Part shown: one piece after another, positions 32,167 to 42,985 of the stretch
Layout of the letters: each line of letters starts with the position of its first letter
Numbering within the stretch: the stretch's first letter is position 1
NCBI RefSeq assembly: GCF_964355755.1
Contig: NC_092670.1
Location: 8,989,201 to 9,053,200 of the forward strand
Source of the DNA: Antedon mediterranea
Lineage: Eukaryota; Echinodermata; Crinoidea; Comatulida; Antedonidae
Direction: 5' to 3'
Length of the DNA stretch: 64,000 nt
Notes under the pieces: generated by a model
Told to the model about the DNA's origin: nothing
The model's database searches: none
What the model saw: only the letters and a program-made list of their open reading frames with translations
Made by a program: the position numbers and the translations under genes

Positions 32167-33786
32167 CAGTGGTGGCGCCAGCGGGGGGGCTACGGGGGCT
32201 CTAGCCCCCTCGTCGGGGAGCCTAGCCCCCCCCCGTCGGGGAACACGGGTACTTTTTGTCGGGGAATATAATATACAGTAAAAAATGTTCGCGTTCACTT
32301 CATATAGCTTCAGCGCCTAGAAAACCACGTTCCATTGACCGTGAGAGTACGTCAGAGGGCTATTATGCACTTTTATGCATTCATTTATTGGCAGCGATCT
32401 AACTTACTACTAAACATTAGCTAGGTACGCACTTGTCTGGCGGTATCCCTTTGTACGAATCGTTCAACGTTGGGTCAACACGCGTGATATCAAGTTCCAT
32501 CCAGGGACCAAAATGTGTAATGTAGTTATTTTCCAGGCGAAGTTTACCGACGGTTACCGAAGGGAACACGGGTACTTTTTGTCGGGGAATAAATTATAAT
32601 ATACAGTAAAAAGCGTTCACGTTCACTTCGTAGCTAGCTTCAGCGCCTAGAAAACCGCGATGTTTCATTGACCGTGAGAGTACGTCAGAGTGATATTATG
32701 CACTTTATATGCATTCATTATTGCCAGCGATCTAACTTACTCCTAAACAATAGCTAGGTTTGCACTTGTCTGTTGGTATCCCTTTGTACGAATCGTTCAA
32801 CGTTGGGTCGAGACGCGTGATATCATGTTCCATCCAGGGACCAAAATGTGTACTGTAGTTATTTTCCAGGCGAAGTTTACTGACGGTTACGTCGTGTACT
32901 GCGTCGACGTACGCTACACTACAGCAGCAAAAACGAATTATGTTAATTGTTCGTATGTTCACCAATTTTTTAATTTACAAGTAACCTTCTTTACCGTGGG
33001 ACACCTAAAATAAATTTTTCATCCATTACTAAACAAAAAAACATGCCATTTTCGCTTAGCCAACATCTTATTATAGCTAAGTTATTACATTTTCAATGTC
33101 CTGTATGTCATGAATTTCTCACCACTCGGAAGTCCAGATGGTACGCACGTATACACTTGGGAGGAATAAACTTATTTCCCTGACTGAAAAAGGTCTACGC
33201 TTGCGTTTTTTAAGCCTCTAGGCCTGATGTTTCCAAAGTATAAAATGCTATTTTTTGAAGACCTGCAGCTCTAGTTTTAAACAGTTTCTTAGCTCAGCCC
33301 CAACAATAAAGCTGGTCATATTTCGAAGTACAAGAAGTGCATTTTCCGGGACCTAACATCTCTATTTTTCAAACATTTCTTAGCTCAGTCACAACCATGA
33401 TAGGGACTTATATATTTTGTTTCATGTTTTGAAGTATAATAAGTTCAATTTCCGGGACCTCCAACTCTATTTTTCTAAATTTTCTTTGAACTTTTATTTT
33501 TTAAATTGTAAAATATGGATTGAAACAGTCATCGCGCATCGTTTTTTTGCACGCAGTATTTTATTTATGCATTATAAAAAATGGAAAAAATGGCTACCCT
33601 AAATCTGATTAAAATGACCTCAAATGACGCTAGAACGCGTTGCTTCCGGGGGCTTCGCCCCCTGGACCCCCACCGGGGGTCCTTGGCGGCCCCAGGCCCC
33701 CAGCCTAGTGATGCTCGCTTCGCTCGCATAGCCCCCTCGTCGGGGAATGTAGCCCCCGCGTCGGGAAGATCCTGGCGCCACCCCTG
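32167..33786. mobile_element. hAT-like non-autonomous element, 1.6 kb
   Basis: The ends are CAGTGGTGGCGCCAGC and CTGGCGCCACCCCTG. CTTCGTTT is on both sides (32159-32166 and 33787-33794), an 8-bp duplication as made by hAT transposases. GC-rich subterminal blocks containing TAGCCCCCTCGTCGGGGA occur near both ends. An internal ~325-bp stretch is tandemly duplicated. No transposase frame is present. Confidence 0.9.
32237..32895. repeat. Internal tandem duplication, ~325-bp unit
   Basis: The unit starting GGGAACACGGGTACTTTTTG (about 32240) is repeated from about 32563, with shared landmarks GACCGTGAGAGTACGTCAGA and ACGAATCGTTCAACGTTGGG. It lies wholly inside the hAT-like element. Confidence 0.88.
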
Positions 33787-34020
33787 CTTCGTTTTTTAAT
33801 CGAATTTGAAGTAACTACTCGAACTACGACTTTTTCAACTCCTCACTTTTCTTAGGATGTTTACCTTGTCTTGATAACGAAGTAATCTTGCATGGATTAC
33901 TCTCGGTTTTCCATCTTGTTTAGGCTTACTGGGTGCACGTTTATGTTGTTTATGAAATGGTTAAAAGAGCTATTGGGAGGCCTAATAGATAATACCAACA
34001 ATACTAGTTTTGGTAGATTT

Positions 34021-34303
34021 TGTTACCGTAGGCGTCCATCATAAATAAATTACAAATTTTGTAGATACTGATGTTCCTTTATTTATTCTCTGAACTATCT
34101 CTTGTATCTCTACAGATTACAGTATCATTAGCAACTTGAATAAACACCGTGAAAACTTGTAGCCTTATTGGAGCCTATGGTAAAGATACTTTTAACAATG
34201 ATTATCTCTAAACTTTATGTCATAACAAAATGTCTTATTCTCTCTTATCACTTTTTATCTATCTGAACTCTAGAGGGCCTCCTGTAAGTAGGCTGCAGTT
34301 ACA
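34021..34303 (-). repeat. 3' LTR of BEL-like element
   Basis: On the minus strand it starts TGTAACTGCAGCC and ends with GGTAACA at 34021. It is identical to 39448-39730 except for two substitutions (near 34115 and 34225). The purine tract is just outside at about 34304-34313. Confidence 0.95.
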
Positions 34304-34309
34304 CTCCCA

Positions 34310-35545
34310 CCCAAATCATCTATGATTTAACCTTAACTCCCACCCTTGCCAGAATAAACACAAGTAATGCAAAACTGGAAGTATATTAACAATATTTACC
34401 AAAACTATAAAGAATAAGTTAACAGTTTGTATTTTTGAATTCTTTTCGTTCACTTGTTGAAGCTCGACTTTTATATTTACAATTTGTTCCTTTAATTCTT
34501 TTCCTTGATTTTCAATCCAATCTTTATTCCGATTCTGCTCCGTCGATACCTTCTCTTCAGATATATCATATATTCCTTTGAAGAGCTTTTTCGTTTCCTC
34601 CTCTAGCATAATCTCATGCTTTTCAGTTAATTCATCTGTGATTTTCTTTGTAACAGCTTCAATCTCTTCTGCATGAGATTCTGCTAACTGCTGTCGAATG
34701 TTCTGGAATTCTTGAACAAATTCGTTCTCTTTGTCCGATTTTTCAGTACAGAATTGAACCTTGAAATGGTCTTCAACTTCTTCTACTTTGGGTTTCATTT
34801 TGCGATCAATTTCAGCAACAACTTCAGAACGCTGTTGGTTTAATGCAATGCGATGGATATCTTCTTGATGGGCACTTTCATCTTCAAACCTTTTCCGATA
34901 TTCATTTTCCAATCTTTCTTTTTCATCAATAAACTGGGTAACTCTTTCATCTAACTCTGAAGTTTTCTTCTGCATTTCTTGGTTAGCTTCATCAAGCTCT
35001 CGATGAAGTTGCAAATTTACATCTTCTTTTTTTCCATTTTCTCTGTTAGTTCCTTGTTGTGATTATTAAGAAGTGCAACTTGATCTTCGAAGTCTTTTTG
35101 GATGTTCTGACAAGCCTCTAAGTCCATCTCTTTCTCATCTAATTGGTCTTGGAGTTCCTTTAAATTCTGTTCTAATGCATCTCTAATTTTGTTATTAGTT
35201 TCAGCATCTTCTTCACATTTCTTTTGCAATTCTTGCATTTCATTCTGGTGTCTTTCCTGCAGCTATGACTTAATCATAACAATTTGTCGTCCATAAGTCT
35301 CATCAAGTTCTGCATGTAGTAAAGCCAATTGTTCACTAATGTTAGGTGGATTAGACGCTACAGCCTGTTGAAGTTGTTTGTTCATATAAGCAAGTTCGTC
35401 ATCTGATTTCCTTTTAACCAGATCTCTTTCTTCTTTAATTTCTGCTAACTCATCATTTTTCTTAGCATACTTTGTGGCTAAATCCTGCAATAGTGTCTCT
35501 TTCTTAGTGACAGTCTCTTGTAACTTGATAACCTGCATTTGTGCT
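34310..35545 (-). pseudogene. Coiled-coil region fused downstream of gag
   Basis: It continues in frame from the gag zinc-knuckle region, with Q-V-I-K-L-Q-E-T and then heptad-rich, charged sequence: AELDETYGRQIV, DALEQNLKELQDQLDEKEM, LHRELDEANQEMQKKTSEL and a long E/K/Q-rich run to about 34440. There is one in-frame TAG near 35262 and one slip in an A-run near 35018; otherwise the reading is continuous for about 370 codons. It occupies the place where pol should be. The heptads resemble intermediate-filament or lamin-type rods, but I cannot assign a family. It could be a captured host segment. Confidence 0.7.
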
Positions 35546-38500
35546 TCAGTCATCTCGTGAGCTGAATCTCTCTCGTTTACATGTAGACTTGTTGGATGTC
35601 TCCTTTGGCAAATTTTACAAATACTTTTCTGGTTACAGTTCCTTGACACATGGCCATGTTGTAAGCAGCTGAAGCATAGACCATTTTGCTTGATGTATTG
35701 CTGTTTTTTGGTTTCAGGTTTTCTGGCAAACGCTCTGCAGTCACTTAGGTGATGGTTATTCATTTTACACATGAAGCATGATGGCATTCCACTGATACTG
35801 GTGGCTAGCGTTTGAGATTGGTTTCGATATCTTGAACTTTTTTCTGTGAATTTTGTTTCATTTTCTGGTATTAAGGTAACAGGATCGCAAACAATTTCAG
35901 CTTCGGTCGTCAAAAATGTGGAAAAGTCATTGAATGTTGGATAACTACCCTTGATTTGCATAGCGCTCACTGCGTTTCTTCGCCATCTATTCACTAACCA
36001 ATCTGGTAATTTTTGAAGAATTTTCCGATTTTCTCTGCTGTCATTAAGAACTTCCAAGCCTTTCATTTCCTTCATTGCTATGTTGCATTGGTTCAGAAAG
36101 TCAGAGAGTCGCCTAAGGCCATTGTAATCTCTTGCTTGAATCCTTGGCCAGCTGTCTAATTTGTCTCTAAATGCTTCGGAAACTATAAATGGATTTCCAT
36201 ATCTTTTTTCTAAAACTGCTTTAGCGTTTTCATAAGCATGTTCACCTTGTAGCAGAAGGTATCCACTGCACATCCACGTCAAATAGTGATAATGGGAAAT
36301 TAAGTGTTCCGAGAGCCTTTTTAATTTAAAAGTTAGCCAGAGCCTTTTTCGATAGGCTATAAATAGAAAGTTACCGAACATTACGAGCGACGCGAGTTCT
36401 GACTTTCGTATTTTATAGGCTGTCTAAATTTCCTTTTTAACTCGTTTATATTAAATTATATTGCTGTTTAATTGATTTCTGTGTATTAGGAACATTTATA
36501 TTAAACAAAAACCACAACAGTACCAATTTTTGTTTATTATGGATTCATTTATTCGAATTCTAAGATAAACGTCTAAGCCAAGTGTAAGCGTAAACAAAGC
36601 TAGTCATACGACGAAAACAAGAAAGTGAAAACTAACTAGTTTGTTAAAATAGTTAACATTAATTTGGAATTTTTAAATGAAATTCTGAAAACGGTATAAT
36701 ATAGTCTTATATGTATTTTCTAAGATTTCCAAAAATAAGCTTGGTGTTATTTTTCAAACAAATTCTATAAGGAGTTGAATATAGGTCTGTTTTAAGCGAA
36801 AGCACGTTGCGCGTAGGCCTAGGGAGACGCGGCAGGGCTGGAATAATCGTTTTCTTAGGCGAAGAGAATGAGGGAAGATGCGCTTCATCATTGGCCCCTC
36901 GTTTGTTATTCTTGTTAAGTGGCGGATTCATAATCTTAATATGAGGACAAAGGGCTTATAAATTTTGAAATAAAGTGTTGAACTTTCATTTTTCTTAACA
37001 TTATTAAGAAGTGGGTGGGGGGACTGTCTGCAAGCTAGGCCTGGACTGTTTAAATTGGTAAAATACTATAAAATCAATACATTCTTGGGGCTAAATAATT
37101 AATGAAATTTCACGATTCCCTTCTTTTTATTATAATAATGGAGCAATAAATGAAATACACACCATTTAACATAAAACCTTTAATATTATCACAAATTAGA
37201 CAACAGGTTTTGTACATCAAATTAACATCTTTTGTACTAGGCCTAGGCCTTTTTCTATTTATATTTATAATGATTATTTATTGCCGATTTTGAAATCACA
37301 TTTAAACTTTATAACAATTACCGCACAACAACAAACCTCCGCTTGAACCTTTATATAAGTAAATTAGGAAAATATTTTTTAAAAATTAAATGTCCTTTGG
37401 CAATAAAAATCTGTAGATATCCATAAAATTACTGTAGTGTTGTTTCACATATGCTGGTAAATTAATGAGAAATTGTTGCAGTGATTAATGCTATTTCTAT
37501 TGTATTGAAGTATGCAGACACCATAAGAACATCCCTCTGTGATCTGTAAAAAAAAACACATTAAATTAATAATAATCACTATTTTAGTTATATTTGTAAT
37601 CATTTATTTTTATTTCCTTAGGCCTAGGCCTATAAATACGCGCGCCCGACAAAGAACACGCGCCAACAATACACGCACTACTCCACTATAATAACAGGCT
37701 AAAGCCTAGTAAACTAGGCCTAGACTATATTGATTTTTAAATAAAATAAAAGAGGCTTTGTAAAGTTTTATGATTAAAAACATCTTTCCTATATATTATA
37801 TAACGTTCTTATTATTTTAAAAAGCAACATTTTTAATCTTATGGTGTAAAAAAATGATTTTAGCTACAACCATGTGTTCCATTTTCAGCAGTAAAATAAC
37901 CAAAAAGGCACATGTTTAAGCAGCCATTAAAAAAAAATATAAAATAACACCAACGAGATTTTTTTATTAACGACTATTGAAAAATTAAATATCCAGAAAA
38001 TATAAAACCCACCTTCTCAAAAAATTGGGTTTTTTTATTACAGCCTCAACAAATTAGACGAAATTTTAACATTCGAATACCCTAAAATTGTTTAAAAAAC
38101 ATCGGTGTAATTCACCCATGTTTGACACAGATATAATGGCTTTGTCGATAAAAAAACAATATCACGTGGTTCATAGATGCTGTGTCAAAGGTTTTCATGA
38201 ATTATTCATTAGTAAATAAAACCAAAAGTTCCAATTGGCCAGTTTGCAAAAACTTAATATTTATTTTTAAAAACAAAGTTGCTTCCGGGTAATTGTTCAC
38301 ACTGTCTCGTGTGCAAAAACGATTCGCTGCCGATAGAGGGCTCACTACTTTTTTTCCCTGGTGAATTGAATGTGACTGACAACTTCCTTTGCTGGGCCTC
38401 CTATGTATCTCTTAAGGTAGTGAATTCTGTCTGCTTTAGAAATTCCTTTATTTTCGATTAAACATCTAAAGGATGCGTTCCAATCATAGTACTTAAGAGG

Positions 38501-39469
38501 ATCGCCATCGAATATTGGTGGCTCTGGTGCTGGTATGCGGTTCATACTGAAGGCTGAAGAAAAGGCTTCTGCTAAAGCGTTTAAGTCTGTGGTACTGCTA
38601 GATTGATTTTGAGGCATTGTCGGTTGGGCTGTTGTTGCTTGTGTCTGTGTCATTAGAGGTTGAGGTTTGGTTAGGTTGCGAAACCTTAGTGCATGATCAT
38701 TTGAGGTTTGGTGTGGTGTGGTCATAATTTCTCGATATCCGTTCTGAATTTCCTGTTGAATTGCATCAACTCGTGCATTCTCTACAGCTGCAGCTTGTTT
38801 AGCCTCTAAAACTTTGAACTCTGCTTCAGCTTTGGCATGTTCTGTTCTTTGCTGTGCTTCCCGCCTTATTTCTTCAAGCCTTGCTTCTGCTTTCTTAATT
38901 TCCATTTCAGCTTCTTTTGCTGTAAGGTCTGCTTTCTGTTTAGCCATTTTTTCAGCAAATTGAGCAGTTTTGTTGGCTGCAGCAGCATTCGCCACGGCTT
39001 GAGCTTTAATGCTAACAATAGATCGACATGAACTCTTTGATGCTGCAGATTTTGAGGCTTGACACTCAAGGGCTAATGCATGTGCCTTATCCATAGCACT
39101 TGTTATACTAGCTTTGATGGAGTTGGCAATGGTGAGATATATGTTCTCATTCTCCAGGTGATCTTTGCGATGAATACCATCTCTATCTTGTGCATACAAT
39201 TTATTCAATACGCACCAAGCATCACTATATTCCTTTAATGCAGCTTTAGCTTTGCATAATGCAGTTTGTATCTCAAATACGTCGCTTGGAACATCTTCTA
39301 GTTCACTTGATGCTTCTTGAGCCTTTCTCTGAGTTTGACTCAACAGTTTTACTTCAGTAGCAATGCTAATTGACAGGTCCTTATCTGTAGGGCGTCTCTC
39401 ACTCTGTTCTCTTAGATTCATTGAGTTTCCATCAGCTAAGTTTTCACTGTTACCGTAGGCGTCCATCAT
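35546..39469 (-). pseudogene. BEL/Pao-type gag, split by insertion
   Basis: Translation would start at 39469, 22 bases inside the 5' LTR. The first part (39469 to about 38379) is an Ala/Glu/Lys-rich helical N-terminus followed by PEPPIFDGDPLKYYDW ... I-G-G-P-A-K-E-V, the conserved BEL gag core. The second part (from about 36264) continues Y-L-L-L-Q-G-E-H-A-Y-E-N-A-K and then the zinc knuckles CFMCKMNNHHLSDC (35783-35738) and CFSCLQHGHVSRNC (35680-35635), then C-K-I-C-Q-R-R-H-P-T. Between them is the 36269-38374 insertion. Without it the two parts are in frame. Confidence 0.88.
36269..38374. mobile_element. 2.1-kb insertion in gag with 4-bp TSD
   Basis: ACTG flanks both sides (36265-36268 and 38375-38378). 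The ends are CACATCCACGTCA and, inverted, CACATTCAATTCA, a weak terminal inverted repeat starting with CACA. Removing the insertion plus one ACTG keeps the gag frame. An intron was considered, but GT-AG boundaries there do not keep frame. CAC-starting ends with a short duplication suggest a CMC/Chapaev-like element; no transposase is seen. The interior is AT-rich. Confidence 0.65.
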
Positions 39470-39730
39470 AAATAAATTACAAATTTTGTAGATACTGATG
39501 TTCCTTTATTTATTCTCTGAACTATCTCTTGTATCTCTACAAATTACAGTATCATTAGCAACTTGAATAAACACCGTGAAAACTTGTAGCCTTATTGGAG
39601 CCTATGGTAAAGATACTTTTAACAATGATTATCTCTAAACTTTATGTCATAAAAAAATGTCTTATTCTCTCTTATCACTTTTTATCTATCTGAACTCTAG
39701 AGGGCCTCCTGTAAGTAGGCTGCAGTTACA
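39448..39730 (-). repeat. 5' LTR of BEL-like element
   Basis: This is the direct repeat of 34021-34303. It contains the gag start codon (39469) near its downstream end, so the first eight or so gag codons are LTR-encoded. Confidence 0.95.
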
Positions 39731-40080
39731 GATTTGTCCTCTGAATTTGGCACGATAGATCACGACATCCTTGTCAGTCATTTGTAGAGGGAATTTGGTA
39801 TTACTGGCTCTGTTTACATTGGGTAACTAGCTACCATCAAGACCGTTATATTAGAGTTTGTGAACTTGGTGAATACTCTAGAAACCATATTTTCCAGTAC
39901 GGTGTTCCTCTGAGGGGTCTATGGTTGAACCTCTTATTTTCACTGTGTATGATCAACCTATCGCTGATATTATTATTAAGCGTTTTGATGTAGCTTATCA
40001 CATATATAATACGCTGACGATACACAATGTATGTCAGTTTTGATCATAGGTCGGAGGATGGTTTATCGGCTGCTAAACAC
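39731..40080 (+). pseudogene. LINE reverse transcriptase fragment with YADD box
   Basis: The reading across the retroelement insertion point begins L-V-L-V-D on the left flank (34000-34020) and continues S-S-E-F-G-T-I-D-H-D-I-L here. It then shows E-Y-S-R-N-H-I-F-Q-Y-G-V-P-like sequence near 39880 and YADDTQCMS at 40010-40036, the catalytic YADD motif. Frameshifts separate the pieces. It is a CR1/L2/RTE-type LINE that served as target for the BEL-like element. Confidence 0.8.
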
Positions 40081-41002
40081 AAACTTATTGGGTGGAACAT
40101 ATCACATGCTGTCGTGTAAACATGGTATATATTAAACTAATTTGTCATTTTGGCTGGTGGTCGTGGTACACCATGACTGAATTATTCAACATTTTGACTA
40201 ATGTACGAGCATGTTTGAAGTTATGCTATATAAATAAATGAGTTATTAATGTGAATGGTTGTAAACATGTTCTGTTGTAGTATTCTTTGATAGTGGGTTA
40301 TATTTGTGAGGTGTGTCTGAAATGGGGTTTTGTTAGACGACCATGGCATGATACTAAGGTGACGTGTATTAATCAGTTTCGGTAAACGAGCTCTGTGACG
40401 GATATAATAGAGGAATGAGGGTCAGCAAGGTTGGCAGTAATGCCAGACAATGCCGCCTCTCACTTTGTTGTTAAATAAAAACAGACCTAATCAGGCAGAC
40501 GTTTCAGAATTAACTAATAGTGAAATAGCCCATGTGGTGTACATATAAATGTGTACGAGGGTATGTGTGTTTCTGTACCGTAGGCTTTTGTCATGAAAGT
40601 AAAAAAGCACATACCACCTAAATCGAAACAAATAGATGTAGAAGTGAGAGGTACGCTTTCTTTCAAATTCTAAATCGAAATTTGCTATTTCTAGACTGGA
40701 TTATGAGTTATTGTTTGTATTGTTATGTCACTGATCATATCTAAGATAACTACTTTTGTATAAGGTTCGTATCAATAGACAAATGGTGTCTTGTACCACC
40801 ATGGTACTAATACAATTTATTACTGATTGTAAAGAGTCATTCACAATAGTTTCCTAGTCAGTAGAAAACTTCCTTCTAGACTTACTATAGGCAAAACAAT
40901 TATATTTTTGTATGAACATTTCAAAGAAACTTCACTTGTGCACTGTTAAAACAATTCTTGTAAAAAAACGGTAAATTACTTGCAATCTGGACGCCAGTAA
41001 TT
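40081..41002. other. Intergenic, no gene seen
   Basis: There is possibly further LINE 3' sequence near the left edge. No exon or RNA gene is supported. Confidence 0.4.
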
Positions 41003-41275
41003 TACCGTAATGTAGAATTACAGGTACTGTTGAAAATAAAATACTGTAAAACTACAGTAAATTACTGTTGGTCATAAAGTCGGTTGTCTACCGCAATGTA
41101 GAATCACAGGTACTGTTGAAAATAAATTACTGTAAAACTACAGTAAATTACTGTTGGTCATAAAGTCGGTTGTCTACCGTAATGTAGAATCACAGGTACT
41201 GTTGAAAATAAATTACTATAAAACTACAGTAAATTACTGTTGGTCATAAAGTTGGTTGTCCACCGTAATGTAGGA
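41003..41275. repeat. 86-bp tandem repeat, 3.2 copies
   Basis: Units start TACCGTAATGTAGAATTACA at 41003, 41089, 41175 and 41261. Each contains the inverted pair TACTGTAAAACTACAGTA. Confidence 0.92.
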
Positions 41276-42370
41276 TAGACTTGTGACATGAGTACTTCAA
41301 CTATAGTGAAAGGAGTGGTGCAATTCTTCTAGAAAATCGTCATAGATTGGCTCTGTACGGTACAATTTAGAAAGTCAGACATCTAGTACAGTTCAGTTTT
41401 AAGTATTAATGTAAGTTGTGCAATTTATGTAACAGTAGGCCTACTTTTTTTCCAAACATTTATTGATATGATAGGTATAACTCTGAGTTTATTTTTCTTA
41501 TTTCATACACATCCAACAGCTAGCACAAACTCGCCAATCACAGAATGGATAAACTATTTAATAAATTATTGTGCCCTAAAACTAAGTCTTATTTGAGACT
41601 TAGGGAGTGGAGTTGAAAGAGTTGTGAGTTACAAACCCTGCACTAGGTCCGGATTGAACCCCGGTCCTTGGGATTGGAAGGAAAGCACGTCAACCACCAA
41701 ACTACAGCTCCACTGCATTGTATAATTGATACGCTAGATGACAGACAGGAAGAGAGTGGGGTTGAAATGGCTTGTTGCCGTTAATTTTACTTAGGCCTAT
41801 ATTACTTATACAATCATGATGGAAACCGCCATCGTTTATTGTCGCAACAATAAACAAACAGATACAATTCTACTGTTTACTGTTTTCACTTTTAAATGAC
41901 AGTTCTAGTAACAGTACCTTTCATATTTTAACTTAATGGTTAACATTCAATTTGTTTGTTGGTTCTTTCCTCTGCAACCGTTCTCAGCTTTCTTTTCCTT
42001 GTGAAAAAGTAAATATAATATTGTTCAATGAAGATCATCAATCATTCAAAAGGATAAATTGTCTTAATCAATGAGAATGAAAATGAAAAAATAATTTAAA
42101 ACATTTTGACAATGACGAATTCTCATAATTTGATAATATTTGTCCAGTATTATGCAAATTGGATGGTTCTTCCATGTTAGGTCCTCTAAAGTTAGTTTTG
42201 TATAGGTAAATTTAGCCTAAACATATAGGCGAATATTAAATTTAGTACTTTACTTTTTGATAAACTTCCGATAATGTTACTTTGCAAAACAAGATGAATT
42301 GATCCATAAACAGTTTATTTTAAATACAACAAATTACATTTTTCAGAAATGAAGACAGAAAACTGACAAT
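41276..42370. other. Upstream region of the DED-like gene
   Basis: It contains a tRNA-derived repeat (41650-41712). No TATA box or other promoter can be named with confidence before the start codon at 42371. Confidence 0.4.
41650..41712 (-). repeat. tRNA-derived SINE head
   Basis: On the minus strand GAGCTGTAGTTTGGTGG (A-box-like) is followed by GGGGTTCAATCC (B box). The fit to the B-box consensus GGTTCRANYCC is good, but no acceptor stem closes. Confidence 0.6.
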
Positions 42371-42380
42371 ATGGCAACAG
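42371..42380 (+). CDS. DED-like gene, putative first coding exon
   Basis: ATG-GCA-ACA-G is followed by a donor GTAATG. Splicing to 42479 joins in phase 1 and keeps the frame of the large next exon, making a short N-terminus M-A-T-D. A first exon this short is plausible but rests only on the splice signals. Confidence 0.5.
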
Positions 42381-42478
42381 GTAATGTTAAAGATTGAAAA
42401 TAACTGATTTCATCTTGCATACCACCAACATTTCAAATTAAATTTCTTTAAAATGTTCTCTTTTAAATAATTTTATAG

Positions 42479-42985
42479 ATTTTACTGTGAATTTAGTGAA
42501 CGTTTCAGGATGGTATGATGACCACAACCTCTTTCGACAGCTGAAAGTGTTATACCACGATTTAATTACAGTAGCGAACATAGACAAAGCCAAGAAAACA
42601 ATAGACTTACTGCATCAATTAATTACATTAGGGTATTTGAGTTCAGACAAGCCTTCGTTACTTTACGAAACAATCAAAGTAACTCAAACATTTGAAGTAA
42701 TGAAAGTTGTCCAACAATCTTTCTTCGAAGATCAAGAAATCAAAATTACAACGTTCACTCCATATCGACACTGGATTTTAGATTTCGGAAATGGACTTAC
42801 ACAGGCTGATGTAGAAAACATTGATGCACTGTACAATGGTACTGCGCTAAAGAAATACCAAGATGCTTGGAGTATGATTTTGGATTTTGAACACAGACAA
42901 ATACTTTGTGAAGACAAAATTGAAGAATTTATTACCAGTCTTAACAAAATTGGACTACACTCAAATGTGGAATGCCTGACTAATG
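42479..42985 (+). CDS. Tandem death-fold (DED-like) exon
   Basis: The acceptor is TTTTATAG and the donor is GTATGT (42986). Both boundaries are phase 1. The 169-codon frame has two helical halves. The first runs D-D-H-N-L-F-R-Q-L then KVLYHDLITVANIDKAKK, LHQLITLGYLSS and K-P-S-L-L-Y-E-T-I, which matches the spacing of a death effector domain. The second runs PYRHWILDFGNGLTQADVEN, K-K-Y-Q-D-A-W-S-M-I and KIEEFITSLNKIGLH, also death-fold-like. DED proteins act in caspase and innate immune signalling in the cytosol. The assignment is by pattern, not by a clear RxDL motif, so another death-fold class is possible. Confidence 0.6.

Larger units (their letters stand above)
34021..39730 (-). mobile_element. 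BEL/Pao-like LTR element, complete ends, no pol
   Basis: Two 283-bp LTRs bound the element and GATTT flanks it (34016-34020 and 39731-39735). On the minus strand the LTR runs TGTAACTGCAGCC ... GGTAACA, and a purine-rich GGGTGGGAG lies just before the 3' LTR. The two LTRs differ at only two positions that I can find, so insertion was recent. Between them are gag (BEL/Pao type) and a coiled-coil region. Protease, reverse transcriptase, RNase H and integrase are absent. A 2.1-kb insertion splits gag. The element lies inside an older LINE. Confidence 0.93.

Noticed and set aside
32116-32298. Short Pro/Ala-rich minus-strand frame
   Set aside because: It arises from the GC-rich terminus of the hAT-like element.
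36269-38374. Intron splitting gag
   Set aside because: GT-AG borders that fit the ends would change the reading frame, whereas excision with a 4-bp duplication keeps it.
38345-39031. Plus-strand frames rich in Phe/Cys opposite the gag N-terminus
   Set aside because: They are antisense shadows of the gag coding strand.
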